Source: Spirochaetia bacterium UBA6919
Lineage (GTDB): Bacteria > Spirochaetota > UBA6919
Assembly: GCA_002450905.1 (NCBI GenBank)
Contig: DKAT01000084.1
Location: forward strand, 69,575-133,574
Length of the DNA stretch: 64,000 bases
Direction: 5' to 3'
Shown here piece by piece: positions 18,047 to 26,848 of the stretch. The first letter of the stretch is position 1; every line of letters starts with the position of its first letter. The notes beneath the pieces were generated by a model. That model was not told the DNA's origin. It was given only the letters and a program-made list of their open reading frames with translations, and searched no databases. The translations under genes and the position numbers were made by a program.

Positions 18047-20092
18047 ATGAGTAATAAACTTAAATCTGTAACATTTTATAAGTTTGATCGATTTGAAAGT
18101 GAAAAAATAGAAATCGAGATTGCTGATAATATCACCTGTTTTGTTGGGCCGAATGGATCGGGAAAATCAAGTCTTCTTGAATCATTAGCTATGGTTATAG
18201 GTTTTTTTAATCATTACCATATTCAAGGACCAAAGCAACAACTATTGGAACATTTGCATATTAAAAAGACTACTGAACCCTTATGGGAAGAGGCAGTTCT
18301 ATTATTTGATATTACCGATCAATTAATAATTGCAGAGGGTAAATCATTACTTCAATATCGATCAGCTGAAAGAGCTATTAAATACATCAAGCTGACGATT
18401 AAAAATAATCATAGCAACGAAGAATGTTTAACTTTGTATAAAATTGAGTTTGAAGATCATAATAATGAAAACTTCCTTGAGATAACTTTAGACACAGATC
18501 AAAACAATATTGTAATAGACTCTAAAAGATTTAATGAATTAACATTAGAAAAAAATGCATTAGATTCAAGAAATGAAGAATTAGCTGAACCAATACGAAA
18601 TATGAATCAAATTAAAGATAAAAATAGTATTCAAACGCAAGAAATGGCACATTTACATTATATATTAAATCAATTTAGAAATAATAAATATAATCATAAA
18701 ATAACTCGAATAAACCAACTTTTAGATTTTTATAAAAAACCCAATTTATTTGTATTCAATAATGTTAAGGGCGATCAATTAGAAAAAAAAGATCTAGAAG
18801 AACTCATTCAATCCATCTCTATCCCAAAAATTATTTATATTCATCAAAATAATGCTATAGAAATGATGTTAGAAAATTATCGAATATATTTACTTCAACT
18901 CAGTAATATAAAAGGATTTTCAAATAATGATTCAGAATTTAATAGAGAGAAAAAAAGACTTAGTGATTTTCTAAAACAAGAAGTTGAACCACATGGTGAT
19001 AAAGATAACTTTACACTTGAATTTGATAGTTTAAATAAGGATCAATTATCTGTCGGAACCTATTTAGCTCTCTGTTTTTATTCTTTAACAAATCAAGTCG
19101 ATGAAAATGGAATCATTATTTGGGACGAACCTGAAAATAGTATGCATCCCACCCGAAGGATCAAATTGGCTGAATTGATGAAAGAAAATAATAATAGATT
19201 TGTTCTGGGAACCCATGCCACAGAATTTACCCCTGTTTTTGATGAAAATAGTAATATTTACAAACTTCATTCTGAGTACCAAACAGGTTGGGAAAAACCA
19301 CTATGTCATATTTATCAGATAGATAAATCTTTAACAGAAGCATACAATCTTACCTATTTATTGGGATTAGAACCATCCAAAGTTCTTTTCACTTCCAATT
19401 GTATCATCTGGGTTGAGGGTCCCAGTGATAAAATATATTACAGTTTTTGGTTAAAAAAATTGCAAGAATTAGATGATCAAGAATCATTATTAGAGGGGTT
19501 TGACTATTCCTTTATGTTCACAGGAGGTTCTTCATTAAAATATTTAACTTTAAATGATGAAATAAAGGACTCTAATAACAATTTTGTTAATGTTTTTAAG
19601 TTAATACCAACATCCATTTTTATACCAGATACAGATATTGAGGATCCAAATGTTGACGATGATTTTGACCAATACTCAATAAAATCATTTGATAATATTC
19701 AAAATTATAATACTCAATTAAAAAATATTCATCAAGCCTGTAATAATAATGGAAATGGTTCGTGTGTTTTACCAACTTTTGGATATACCGTTGAAAATTT
19801 TATAAGTGAAAAATCTCTTAAGGATTTATTCAATATTTATAAGATTGATAAAAATAATATTGAAAAAATACAATTTAGCAGATGGACTAATTTGAAAAAT
19901 ATTTTTATTGAATTAAATGGTATTAATACAAATAAACAGAATATAAAGTACGATAAGATGGGTTTTGCTGAGAAATATTTAATATATTATGAAAAGAATA
20001 CGTTTAACTTAGAAGAATGCTTGATGGATAAAGGTGAACATATCAAGAAAGTTGCTGATAAAATTAGAGAAATTAAGAAAAAGTATCAATGA
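18047..20092 (+). CDS. OLD-family ATP-dependent nuclease (AAA ATPase + TOPRIM)
   Basis: This 681-residue protein combines an ABC/SMC-type ATPase with a C-terminal TOPRIM nuclease, the overcoming-lysogenization-defect architecture. The Walker A GPNGSGKSS is at 34-42, and the Walker B with His-loop region WDEPENSMHP is at 359-368. The TOPRIM begins with VEGPSD (catalytic Glu457), followed by the Asp528-x-Asp530 pair that binds metal. Between them is a long, Asn/Lys-rich helical insert. No UvrD-like helicase follows, so it resembles class 1 OLD proteins rather than GajAB. Such proteins often act in phage defence or DNA repair. An upstream TTG (18011) is the -35 box, not a start; ATG 18047 is chosen. 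Its base composition is more A/T-rich than the preceding gene, compatible with transfer. Confidence 0.8.
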   Translation: MSNKLKSVTFYKFDRFESEKIEIEIADNITCFVGPNGSGKSSLLESLAMVIGFFNHYHIQGPKQQLLEHLHIKKTTEPLWEEAVLLFDITDQLIIAEGKSLLQYRSAERAIKYIKLTIKNNHSNEECLTLYKIEFEDHNNENFLEITLDTDQNNIVIDSKRFNELTLEKNALDSRNEELAEPIRNMNQIKDKNSIQTQEMAHLHYILNQFRNNKYNHKITRINQLLDFYKKPNLFVFNNVKGDQLEKKDLEELIQSISIPKIIYIHQNNAIEMMLENYRIYLLQLSNIKGFSNNDSEFNREKKRLSDFLKQEVEPHGDKDNFTLEFDSLNKDQLSVGTYLALCFYSLTNQVDENGIIIWDEPENSMHPTRRIKLAELMKENNNRFVLGTHATEFTPVFDENSNIYKLHSEYQTGWEKPLCHIYQIDKSLTEAYNLTYLLGLEPSKVLFTSNCIIWVEGPSDKIYYSFWLKKLQELDDQESLLEGFDYSFMFTGGSSLKYLTLNDEIKDSNNNFVNVFKLIPTSIFIPDTDIEDPNVDDDFDQYSIKSFDNIQNYNTQLKNIHQACNNNGNGSCVLPTFGYTVENFISEKSLKDLFNIYKIDKNNIEKIQFSRWTNLKNIFIELNGINTNKQNIKYDKMGFAEKYLIYYEKNTFNLEECLMDKGEHIKKVADKIREIKKKYQ

Positions 20093-20248
20093 TCAAATTT
20101 TAATAATGAAATCTAGGTTTTATCGAATAACAGATTCTTGCCCATAGAAATTAATTTTATATAGGAAGAGGATTTCCTATTGTATAGAGTTTATTATTGA
20201 TGAATAGTTTTTTACGTTTCGACAAAACTCAGTATCCTTAAAAAGGAG

Positions 20249-20269
20249 ATCCTGAATCAAGTTCAGGAT
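20249..20269. repeat. Extragenic palindrome, family A copy 1
   Basis: Eight-base arms ATCCTGAA and TTCAGGAT flank the loop TCAAG. A second copy with a compensated base pair lies at 20407-20427. Its wider context (followed by GACAGG-CTCAG-type sequence) resembles extragenic repeats seen in many unrelated bacterial genomes. Confidence 0.75.
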
Positions 20270-20320
20270 GACGTTTGGGGGCTGTACGCCCTTAGACAGG
20301 CTCAGAGTGACAGGGGTAGA

Positions 20321-20338
20321 GCAAGGCTGAAGCTTTGC
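20321..20338. repeat. Extragenic palindrome, family B copy 1
   Basis: GCAAGGCT and AGCTTTGC pair with one G-T wobble around a two-base loop. A perfectly paired copy is at 21039-21056. Both are followed by CCCT. Confidence 0.7.
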
Positions 20339-20406
20339 CCTTCGGTGAGGAGATTGGTTTGTAGTCATGTTTCTCATCAAGACCAACTGTGGAGATTTAG
20401 AGCGAG

Positions 20407-20427
20407 ATGCTGAATCAAGTTCAGCAT
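20407..20427. repeat. Extragenic palindrome, family A copy 2
   Basis: ATGCTGAA and TTCAGCAT arms flank the same TCAAG loop as copy 1. The third base pair is G-C instead of C-G, so both halves changed together. Confidence 0.75.
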
Positions 20428-20480
20428 GACAGAGGGATTTGCCCTAACCCTCTCCTCTGAGGGGCGAGGGAATGATTGGG

Positions 20481-20954
20481 TTAGGTGCCGTAGGTGTTGG
20501 TGCCGAAAGATCCAGTACCGAATCCTTTGGGTTTGTTGATCCAGGATCGGGTTTGGCGGTGATTGTAGTGTAAGGATGTGCCATCTGATAGGTTTTCCGG
20601 GAGGACATCATTTCCGAGGGTGTGGGTGTACATAGTTAAGTAATATGTTGTGAACAGGATATAGGGTGTGAGGGTACGGTTTAACTGAGTTTCTAATAAT
20701 TTTGCCTGATGGATCCAGGATTGGTAAGCCGATGGATTTTGTTTTAGATCGTGGTAGTTTTGAATGAGGATTTTCAGGGCGATATTCATGTTATCCTGAC
20801 GGATGGATGTGGATATTCTTTTTTTTGGGGCTGAGCGGATGTATCCTTCAGCATTTATAGATTTATCTTTTGTGACTATTTTTTTTGAGACGAAGACGAG
20901 GTTTTTTAGTTTTCCACTGAGTTTTTCTAAGATGGGGTTGAGTTTAAGTTTCAT
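20481..20954 (-). CDS. Hypothetical protein (157 aa) embedded in repeat-rich DNA
   Basis: I do not recognise this protein. The ATG at 20954 has AAGGA 7 bases upstream and is preferred over a TTG at 20993 that lies inside a palindromic repeat. The N-terminus (Met-Lys-Leu-Lys-Leu-Asn-Pro-Ile-Leu-Glu-Lys-Leu-Ser-Gly-Lys-Leu) is followed by a basic stretch, a helical middle with aromatic residues, and a Gly/Thr-rich tail ending Gly-Thr-Gly-Ser-Phe-Gly-Thr-Asn-Thr-Tyr-Gly-Thr. There is no signal peptide. The gene is visibly richer in G+C than its neighbours and is surrounded by extragenic palindromes, suggesting acquired DNA. Confidence 0.55.
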   Translation of the reverse strand: MKLKLNPILEKLSGKLKNLVFVSKKIVTKDKSINAEGYIRSAPKKRISTSIRQDNMNIALKILIQNYHDLKQNPSAYQSWIHQAKLLETQLNRTLTPYILFTTYYLTMYTHTLGNDVLPENLSDGTSLHYNHRQTRSWINKPKGFGTGSFGTNTYGT

Positions 20955-20987
20955 TTTGTGTTCCTTGGTTTGTAAATCAATTTTATT

Positions 20988-21007
20988 GGGCAATTCGTGA
21001 ATTGCCC
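20988..21007. repeat. Perfect inverted repeat GGGCAATTC/GAATTGCCC
   Basis: Nine-base perfect arms are separated by two bases and followed by CCTAC. This short hairpin-forming repeat lies just upstream of the hypothetical gene on the minus strand. It resembles widespread extragenic palindromes rather than a terminator, since no T run follows. Confidence 0.7.
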
Positions 21008-21038
21008 CTACAGTATTTGTTACAAATCGTTGATAAAT

Positions 21039-21056
21039 GCAAGGCTAAAGCCTTGC
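21039..21056. repeat. Extragenic palindrome, family B copy 2
   Basis: GCAAGGCT and AGCCTTGC form a perfect 8-bp stem around AA, followed by CCCTAC. It matches the copy at 20321-20338, where the equivalent pair is G-T. Confidence 0.75.
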
Positions 21057-21144
21057 CCTACGAGATTTGTTTTGAGATATCGGGTGGGATGAGGTGATTT
21101 CAATAGAGGGGGGGATAAATTTTTTGATTACTTTTTCTCAATAA

Positions 21145-21181
21145 TTTTTCCCATGATTTTCCCATCTTTTTCCCATGGAGG
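21145..21181. repeat. Dispersed repeat with TTTTCCCAT units, copy 1
   Basis: Three TTTTCCCAT-like units occur at roughly 12-base spacing. A copy matching at 32 of 37 positions lies at 60557-60592. No coding function is evident. The stretch 20955-21481 otherwise holds the palindromes listed and no gene. Confidence 0.6.
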
Positions 21182-21383
21182 CTGATTCGTCCCCAAGAGT
21201 AAATATATTTATTTTATATTATGTTTTTTGTTAGATATTTTTAATATGATTAGTTAGACGATTTTAATTCATTTGATTTTCTGTTTTAACGCTAAGGTAT
21301 GGATATTTTGGAGGTAATTAATGTGCTATACACTTATTCTTTTTGCTGTATATTAATCTTTTAGTTAATTTATATATTATTCG

Positions 21384-21396
21384 TTGGCTTGGTAAT
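21384..21396. repeat. Short shared element TTGGCTTGGTAAT, copy 1
   Basis: An identical 13-mer occurs at 60504-60516 on the same strand. In both places it accompanies the TTTTCCCAT repeat, but in the opposite order. Confidence 0.45.
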
Positions 21397-21481
21397 TTTA
21401 ATATTTACATATTCCAACGCAAAATATCCCAGCAACCGTATTAGATTTTTTTGAGTACAATTTTAAGAGAGTGTTATCTGA

Positions 21482-22792
21482 TTATATTAAATTGAGCTGT
21501 TTTGTGATTGTAGGAAGCATAAATCTGATTTCTCTTGGATGTACCGCTTTCTCAACTTTCAAATCAGGGTATTCATAGAGATCAATAATTACCGGTTCAG
21601 TTAACTGAACATTATTTTTTGAAAATAATATCTTAATTTTAGGCTTCTGCATTGATTGTTCATTAATATCGGTGACAATACCAAGTTCCCCACTGTTTAA
21701 CATGACGAAACTTCCCAGTGGGAAAAGAGATGTAGCTTTTAAGAATGCCATCATTAAATCTCCATCAAAAGCTGTTTTCTCATTTTTTAACAAGTGACTG
21801 ATTGTTGCAATGGGTCCAATAACTGGAGTGAAGGGATTTACGAAGGTTAAGGATTCATATCGGTCAGCTAGTGCAATTACTTTGGCATAACGGTTTATGA
21901 CATTTTCATGTATTCCATCAGGGTAACCAAGTCCATCCAGTTGTTCATGGTGTTGTAGTATTGCTAATTGCATATCCCTGTTAATATTTAATTTTTCAGA
22001 AATCCTGAAAGATTCTATAGAATGACGTTTATATTCCAGGTGTTCTCTAAAATTAATTGAACTTTCAATGGTGAGATCTGGATATCTTTTTTTAATATAA
22101 ATATCGTGGAGTAAGGATGCTACACCCAAATCTATCATCTCTTCTTCGGTAAAAGTTTTGAGGGTGCAAATTCTTGTTCTATTAAAATTTTTGGATACTT
22201 CAGGGGTCAGGATTTTTTTATGCATTATTTTAGAAGATTCCAGGGCTATGATCAGTGTGAAAATGCAAACGTTTATTGAGTGGATGGAAAAATAATCTTC
22301 AATAGTTGGAGAAAGAAGATTGATGAGGAGTTTAGAGGAGTTTTGGTTTGGACCTGTGTTTTGTATAAGAGATTTGACAAATTTTCTTAAGTATACAATA
22401 TTTATATCTTCGAAATGTTTGAGATTAGACATAATATTTCTAAACTCATCCATGTTGTTATGTAGATTGTTATAGATTGTCTTCTCATCAAAAACGGGAC
22501 CACTTTCAATTTTTGCAATATCATATTCAGACAAAGAAAAGTGTTCAATTATTTTATCACGTTCTCTTTCATTATCCGTAGATAAACCTTTTAGGCTATT
22601 TGATAATTTCGTTTTGTATTTTTCAAAATATTCTTCACGGGGTTTAACCAGATTCTCGCGTTCCATTTTTTTTAATCTGTCAAATTCACTCGATTCGTGA
22701 GCTCCACTCAGTTTTTTCTTTCCAAGAAGATTTAGAATTTTTGAATCGGCTTCAGCTACATCTTCAGCAATATTTATTGATGGTTCATCCAT
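21482..22792 (-). CDS. HD-GYP domain protein, cyclic-di-GMP phosphodiesterase family
   Basis: This 436-residue protein has a charged, helical N-terminal region (residues 1-140) with no receiver domain, then an HD-GYP domain. HD is at His229-Asp230, with supporting His171 and His257, and the signature HHEQLDGLGYP at 281-291 is complete. The usual HDIGK reads HDIYIKK and DAL reads ESL, so metal-site details differ from canonical enzymes, but all core His/Asp residues are present. A C-terminal extension (about 355-436) is beta-rich. It probably hydrolyses c-di-GMP to pGpG or GMP, affecting motility or surface traits. It lies 94 bases downstream of the GAF protein gene on the same strand. Confidence 0.85.
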   Translation of the reverse strand: MDEPSINIAEDVAEADSKILNLLGKKKLSGAHESSEFDRLKKMERENLVKPREEYFEKYKTKLSNSLKGLSTDNERERDKIIEHFSLSEYDIAKIESGPVFDEKTIYNNLHNNMDEFRNIMSNLKHFEDINIVYLRKFVKSLIQNTGPNQNSSKLLINLLSPTIEDYFSIHSINVCIFTLIIALESSKIMHKKILTPEVSKNFNRTRICTLKTFTEEEMIDLGVASLLHDIYIKKRYPDLTIESSINFREHLEYKRHSIESFRISEKLNINRDMQLAILQHHEQLDGLGYPDGIHENVINRYAKVIALADRYESLTFVNPFTPVIGPIATISHLLKNEKTAFDGDLMMAFLKATSLFPLGSFVMLNSGELGIVTDINEQSMQKPKIKILFSKNNVQLTEPVIIDLYEYPDLKVEKAVHPREIRFMLPTITKQLNLI

Positions 22793-22886
22793 AGTAGTAC
22801 TTTTTATCGAAAATAATTATTAAAATATTTAATAGTAAGAAAAATATAATATAAATGAAAACATATTGAAACAATTTTTTTAGATT

Positions 22887-24647
22887 TTAACAAGATTTTA
22901 ATGCCAAGAAGTTTTGTACAACGGATGTATTGTTATTTATGGAGGGTTTAAATTTCTTATTGCTTTGCAGGTGATTAATAATTTGTTGTGGGTTTTCAAA
23001 ATCATTGTTTAGTATAGTGTTTTCAAGTGATTGATAAAAATAATTGTTTTTGTTTTCTGTCCAGCAAAATATATAATCCTCTAAATCATACTGAAACATA
23101 TATTCATCATATATTATTAAATCACTTTCTCCTAATAAATTTTCCTGACTTGGTTTAACGCTGATAGAATTAATATTTTTGTGATATGCCATTAGATGAA
23201 CATTTTGTCCACAGGAGGAGTAGGTCACCACTCTGTTATGAGTATCAAAAATAGCATAAATTGCTTGAGTAGTCATTTCTGAGGTTGCATCTTTATAAAA
23301 TTGCTGATTAATCCAGTTGAGGACTAGTTTAGGGGATGCATTCTGTCGGATATGTCCTCGTAACATATTTTTAAATAAGGCTATAGCCAATGCTGCGGGG
23401 ACACCTGAACCTGAGACCTGACACATTGTAATGGCTATTTTATTTTCATCAATTTTAATGATATCATAAAAATCGCCACTGATTTCATAAGTCGAATGAT
23501 TGTAGATTCCAATTTCTAAACCATTAAAATCTGGTATTTTTTTGGGTAGAAAACTATTTTGTAAAACAGAGGCAATTTCCATTTCTTTCTTAAGTCGTCT
23601 TTGTTCTGCGATTTCTTCTTTTAAAAAGTGATTTCTATATATTTTAGCTATATATGAGGTGACACTCGTCAAGAATTGCAGATCAGATGAGCTAAATTGT
23701 TGTGCATTATCTTTATCTGTCATATTGATAACGCCAATAGCTTCACCTTCTACAATAATAGGTACTATGAGAAAGGATTTGCTTTGGTAAGTCTTTTTTA
23801 AATATCGACTCAGATTGGGCTCTTTATCAAGATCAGACACTAAAAGTGGCATCCGATTTTTAATAACAATTTGGACTATACCATCATCATTTTCGATATT
23901 TTGTAGTTTATGGAGATCTATATTTATCCCCAAAGATGATACGATTTGTAAATTTACCTTGTCTTTGTCATATAGCATCAGGGAAGCTTTGTTAACAGAT
24001 AATATTTTTGCTGTACCCTGTATAACTAAATGAAACTGCTCATAAATATCAGGATATTCACTGGATAAAAGACTTAGTTCATATAAATATTTTAATTCCT
24101 TAATACGACTATTGAGTTCTTTATTAGCCTTTTTTAATCTATTAAATAATATTCGATTGTACATTGCATTAGCTGCTTCACTGGCTATAAATGTTAATAA
24201 CTTTACATCATTTTCATCAAACACACCTCGAGTTGAATTGATTGCTTCAATAACCCCCATCATTTTGTCCCTAATTTTCATTGGAACACAGATTAAGTTC
24301 TTAGTCGTTTTGTGTGTGACTTTGTCAACTTCCTGATATACCCTCTCATCATTCTGAGCTTCGTTACTGAGTATAGGATGTCCATTTTGAGCTACTAAAC
24401 CCGCAATACCTGTACCAACAGGGATAGATTGATCTTTTAATTTATGATCTAACATGTCAGATATAATATGAAATTTTAAGGCATTAGATTTTGAGTCCAA
24501 CAAGAGAAGAGAAGTCGATTCGCATTGGATAAGCTCTTTAGCTGAGTTAATAATAAGCATTAAAAGTGTATTTATATTTTCAGCAGAGTTAATCCGACTA
24601 CTGAGATTTTTTAAATAAGATAGACTGATTTTTTTGGGAGAATCCAC
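22887..24647 (-). CDS. GAF-GAF-SpoIIE-like protein with degenerate phosphatase domain
   Basis: This 586-residue soluble protein has GAF domains at about 20-165 and 190-340, a short coiled linker, and a SpoIIE/RsbU-type PP2C fold at about 375-580. In active family members four acidic motifs bind Mn2+. Here SGDFYD (390-395) is kept. The second motif reads CQVSGSG (409-415) with Gln for Asp, the Asp-Gly motif reads WTENKNN (529-535), and the final Asp-Asp reads NNNTS (571-575). The usual Ala-Gly-His reads Cys-Gly-Gln. It is therefore probably a non-catalytic sensor or titrating partner rather than a phosphatase. Normally such proteins dephosphorylate STAS antagonists; one is encoded at 28559-28897. 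Confidence 0.8.
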   Translation of the reverse strand: MDSPKKISLSYLKNLSSRINSAENINTLLMLIINSAKELIQCESTSLLLLDSKSNALKFHIISDMLDHKLKDQSIPVGTGIAGLVAQNGHPILSNEAQNDERVYQEVDKVTHKTTKNLICVPMKIRDKMMGVIEAINSTRGVFDENDVKLLTFIASEAANAMYNRILFNRLKKANKELNSRIKELKYLYELSLLSSEYPDIYEQFHLVIQGTAKILSVNKASLMLYDKDKVNLQIVSSLGINIDLHKLQNIENDDGIVQIVIKNRMPLLVSDLDKEPNLSRYLKKTYQSKSFLIVPIIVEGEAIGVINMTDKDNAQQFSSSDLQFLTSVTSYIAKIYRNHFLKEEIAEQRRLKKEMEIASVLQNSFLPKKIPDFNGLEIGIYNHSTYEISGDFYDIIKIDENKIAITMCQVSGSGVPAALAIALFKNMLRGHIRQNASPKLVLNWINQQFYKDATSEMTTQAIYAIFDTHNRVVTYSSCGQNVHLMAYHKNINSISVKPSQENLLGESDLIIYDEYMFQYDLEDYIFCWTENKNNYFYQSLENTILNNDFENPQQIINHLQSNKKFKPSINNNTSVVQNFLALKSC

Positions 24648-24902
24648 CGATTATTCCTTCAGATGGATAATCAAATTGAAAATCCATATAACAAATATAT
24701 AATATTAACGACTTTTACCTAATGAAAAATAAAACATCAATAGATAAAATCGATTCTTTCAGGTAATATAATTAATAACATAACAAATTAAAAATGTATA
24801 AAAAAAATAGGATATTTATACGTGAAAAATGATTTTTTTCTTGACGTATTGAAGAATTTAGGTTAATTTATTTTAGGTTAATATAAAAAAAGGTGAATTT
24901 CT

Positions 24903-26540
24903 ATGAAAAAAAGGCAAGTTCTTATAATTTCATTTATTATAATACTATTTACATCGGGCATTTCTATTTTACTTTACCCTAAAAAAAATCTTAAAACTAT
25001 TGACCGTTTGGATAAATTAGATAAAAAAATTGAACAAGGACGAAATGAATCCATTGAATCGGATTATTTATTGTCCAAACTTCCTCAGGGCCATCGTGTT
25101 GACTTAAAAAAAATACAGGAGATGGATTCTGAATTCTTCTTATTTAGGTTTAGTGATGAAAATAAAAATGTAAAAGAAATTGAAGTTCATCGAAAAAAAC
25201 TTGGGATACGATTAAATCAGGATGAAATGGGTATATATTTAAATTTCATACGGGGTGGTGGTTTCCAATCAATTATCCGTCTAACAAATCATTATGACTT
25301 AAAATTAAACAAAGAAGAAAAAAAATCAAGTCCTAAGAAAGACGATAAAAAGTCATTTTCCTTAAAGCATAATGGTTATCCAGTTCATGATGGAAGTGAT
25401 CTCATACGTTATATCACTTATGATCATCTCATTGCAATAATAAATCATCTAAATAAATTAGTTAAAGAAGATCAAAAAGATATAAAAAATGACCTAAAAA
25501 AAAGTGATATTTATGTACCACCATTAATATTTAAAAATAATAATTCTAAGAAAAAAAAGGTTATTGAAAAAATAAGATTTTCAAATCCAGTTATTATTAA
25601 ACTAACAGAAAATAATGAAAAAATAAGGATAAAGGTCATTGAAAGTATGCTTGGTGGATTAATGAATCCTGATCCAAGAGTACGTCTTGTCGCGACCCAT
25701 CTGATCAGAAGATTAATTCCTGAAGATTTTTCAAATTATTTAATGACAAAGATTGTTACAAAATTAACCAGTGATCCCTATTCTAAAAATAATATTAGCA
25801 CAGATCGTTTGGAAAAAAAAGAATATATATATGAAACAGTCTTAAAAAAGGCGTATTTTTATAAAGAATTAAGTGATACTGAAAATCCAGCTAAAGTAAT
25901 ATATCAAGAGATGTTAAAACTAAGACGATTTATTTATCGGTTTATCTTGGTAAAACAAATAAATGAAGGGGATGTTCAGACAATTCGTACGATACCAAAC
26001 GCTGTTTATTTCTTATTAAATACCCCTATTGATAATGAAGCTCCTTGCAGAATACCGATGAATTATTTATCAAGTGAAAAAGCAATTTTTGTTATTAAAG
26101 AAGGCCTTAAAAATAGAAGTGAATATGTACGTCTTGGTAGTGCTAATACACTAATCCGTATTTTAAGGACAAAAGGCGTTAGTTCAGGCTCAAAAAAAAT
26201 GATTTTCAGAACTCTATTAAAATCAAAATATAGAACGAAGTTATTAAGTGGTTGGACTGTAGAAGATATTGAAAAAATGTCTTCCAAACAAATGAATAAA
26301 TTAATGAATCTTTATTTAAAAAAAGTTAAATTGATCAGACCTTGTCCGAAAGATGCTGATGATAAATATGATGATCGTTCAAACCCCGCGGGATATATAT
26401 ATAAAGAGTTTAAGGATAATCCTTTAACTAAAGAAGAAGTTCAGAAAAAAGATACTGATGAAAATAAATCCCAAGAAGATTTAAAAGGATTAAAAAAAGA
26501 CACTCAAGTTGATTTGACGAAAGAATATATCTTCGAATAA
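24903..26540 (+). CDS. Membrane-anchored HEAT-repeat-like protein
   Basis: This 545-residue protein has an N-terminal signal anchor (about residues 6-25), a Lys-rich low-complexity linker and a helical C-terminal half with HEAT-like repeats. Clear segments are Gly-Gly-Leu-Met-Asn-Pro-Asp-Pro-Arg-Val-Arg-Leu near 255-265 and Gly-Leu-Lys-Asn-Arg-Ser-Glu-Tyr-Val-Arg-Leu near 399-409. The C-terminus is strongly charged. A paralogue of the helical part is encoded at 58698-59537. An AAGGTG site precedes the ATG. It is probably periplasmic and involved in protein-protein contacts; the function is unknown. It stands alone, with an AT-rich gap of about 300 bases after it. Confidence 0.65.
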   Translation: MKKRQVLIISFIIILFTSGISILLYPKKNLKTIDRLDKLDKKIEQGRNESIESDYLLSKLPQGHRVDLKKIQEMDSEFFLFRFSDENKNVKEIEVHRKKLGIRLNQDEMGIYLNFIRGGGFQSIIRLTNHYDLKLNKEEKKSSPKKDDKKSFSLKHNGYPVHDGSDLIRYITYDHLIAIINHLNKLVKEDQKDIKNDLKKSDIYVPPLIFKNNNSKKKKVIEKIRFSNPVIIKLTENNEKIRIKVIESMLGGLMNPDPRVRLVATHLIRRLIPEDFSNYLMTKIVTKLTSDPYSKNNISTDRLEKKEYIYETVLKKAYFYKELSDTENPAKVIYQEMLKLRRFIYRFILVKQINEGDVQTIRTIPNAVYFLLNTPIDNEAPCRIPMNYLSSEKAIFVIKEGLKNRSEYVRLGSANTLIRILRTKGVSSGSKKMIFRTLLKSKYRTKLLSGWTVEDIEKMSSKQMNKLMNLYLKKVKLIRPCPKDADDKYDDRSNPAGYIYKEFKDNPLTKEEVQKKDTDENKSQEDLKGLKKDTQVDLTKEYIFE

Positions 26541-26848
26541 TAAGAATAAATTCACAGGATTTATTCCTTTGAGATAGTTCTAAAATTTAGTCTCATGTGT
26601 TTTATTTTATAATTTTGCTTTATATTTATTATAATAGTTATATATTTTTATTTTCAATTGCCCAAAGTGATGATAGACGATTGAATTTTTAATATTTTCC
26701 TTCAAATATCCTTAAATGTATGAGTGTTTATAATAATTTTTTTTCCATGATCCTATACTTTGGTGAAAGAAAGTTATAATTTGTCTGGCTTTGATCCGGA
26801 ATGAAGTCATTGATTTTAATGAGGTGTTATCTTTAAGATAATTTATTA
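26541..26848. other. AT-rich intergenic region without recognised genes
   Basis: This 308-base space separates the convergent HEAT-repeat gene and recN. I see no open frame with a ribosome binding site, no clear hairpin terminator and no repeat shared with other parts of the window. Confidence 0.5.

Noticed and set aside
20177..20386. Minus-strand 69-residue frame
   Set aside because: Most of it is translation of the extragenic repeats (segments like Thr-Leu-Ser-Leu-Ser-Lys-Gly and Val-Ile-Leu-Asn-Leu-Ile-Gln-Asp), a known source of spurious proteins, and it has no ribosome binding site.
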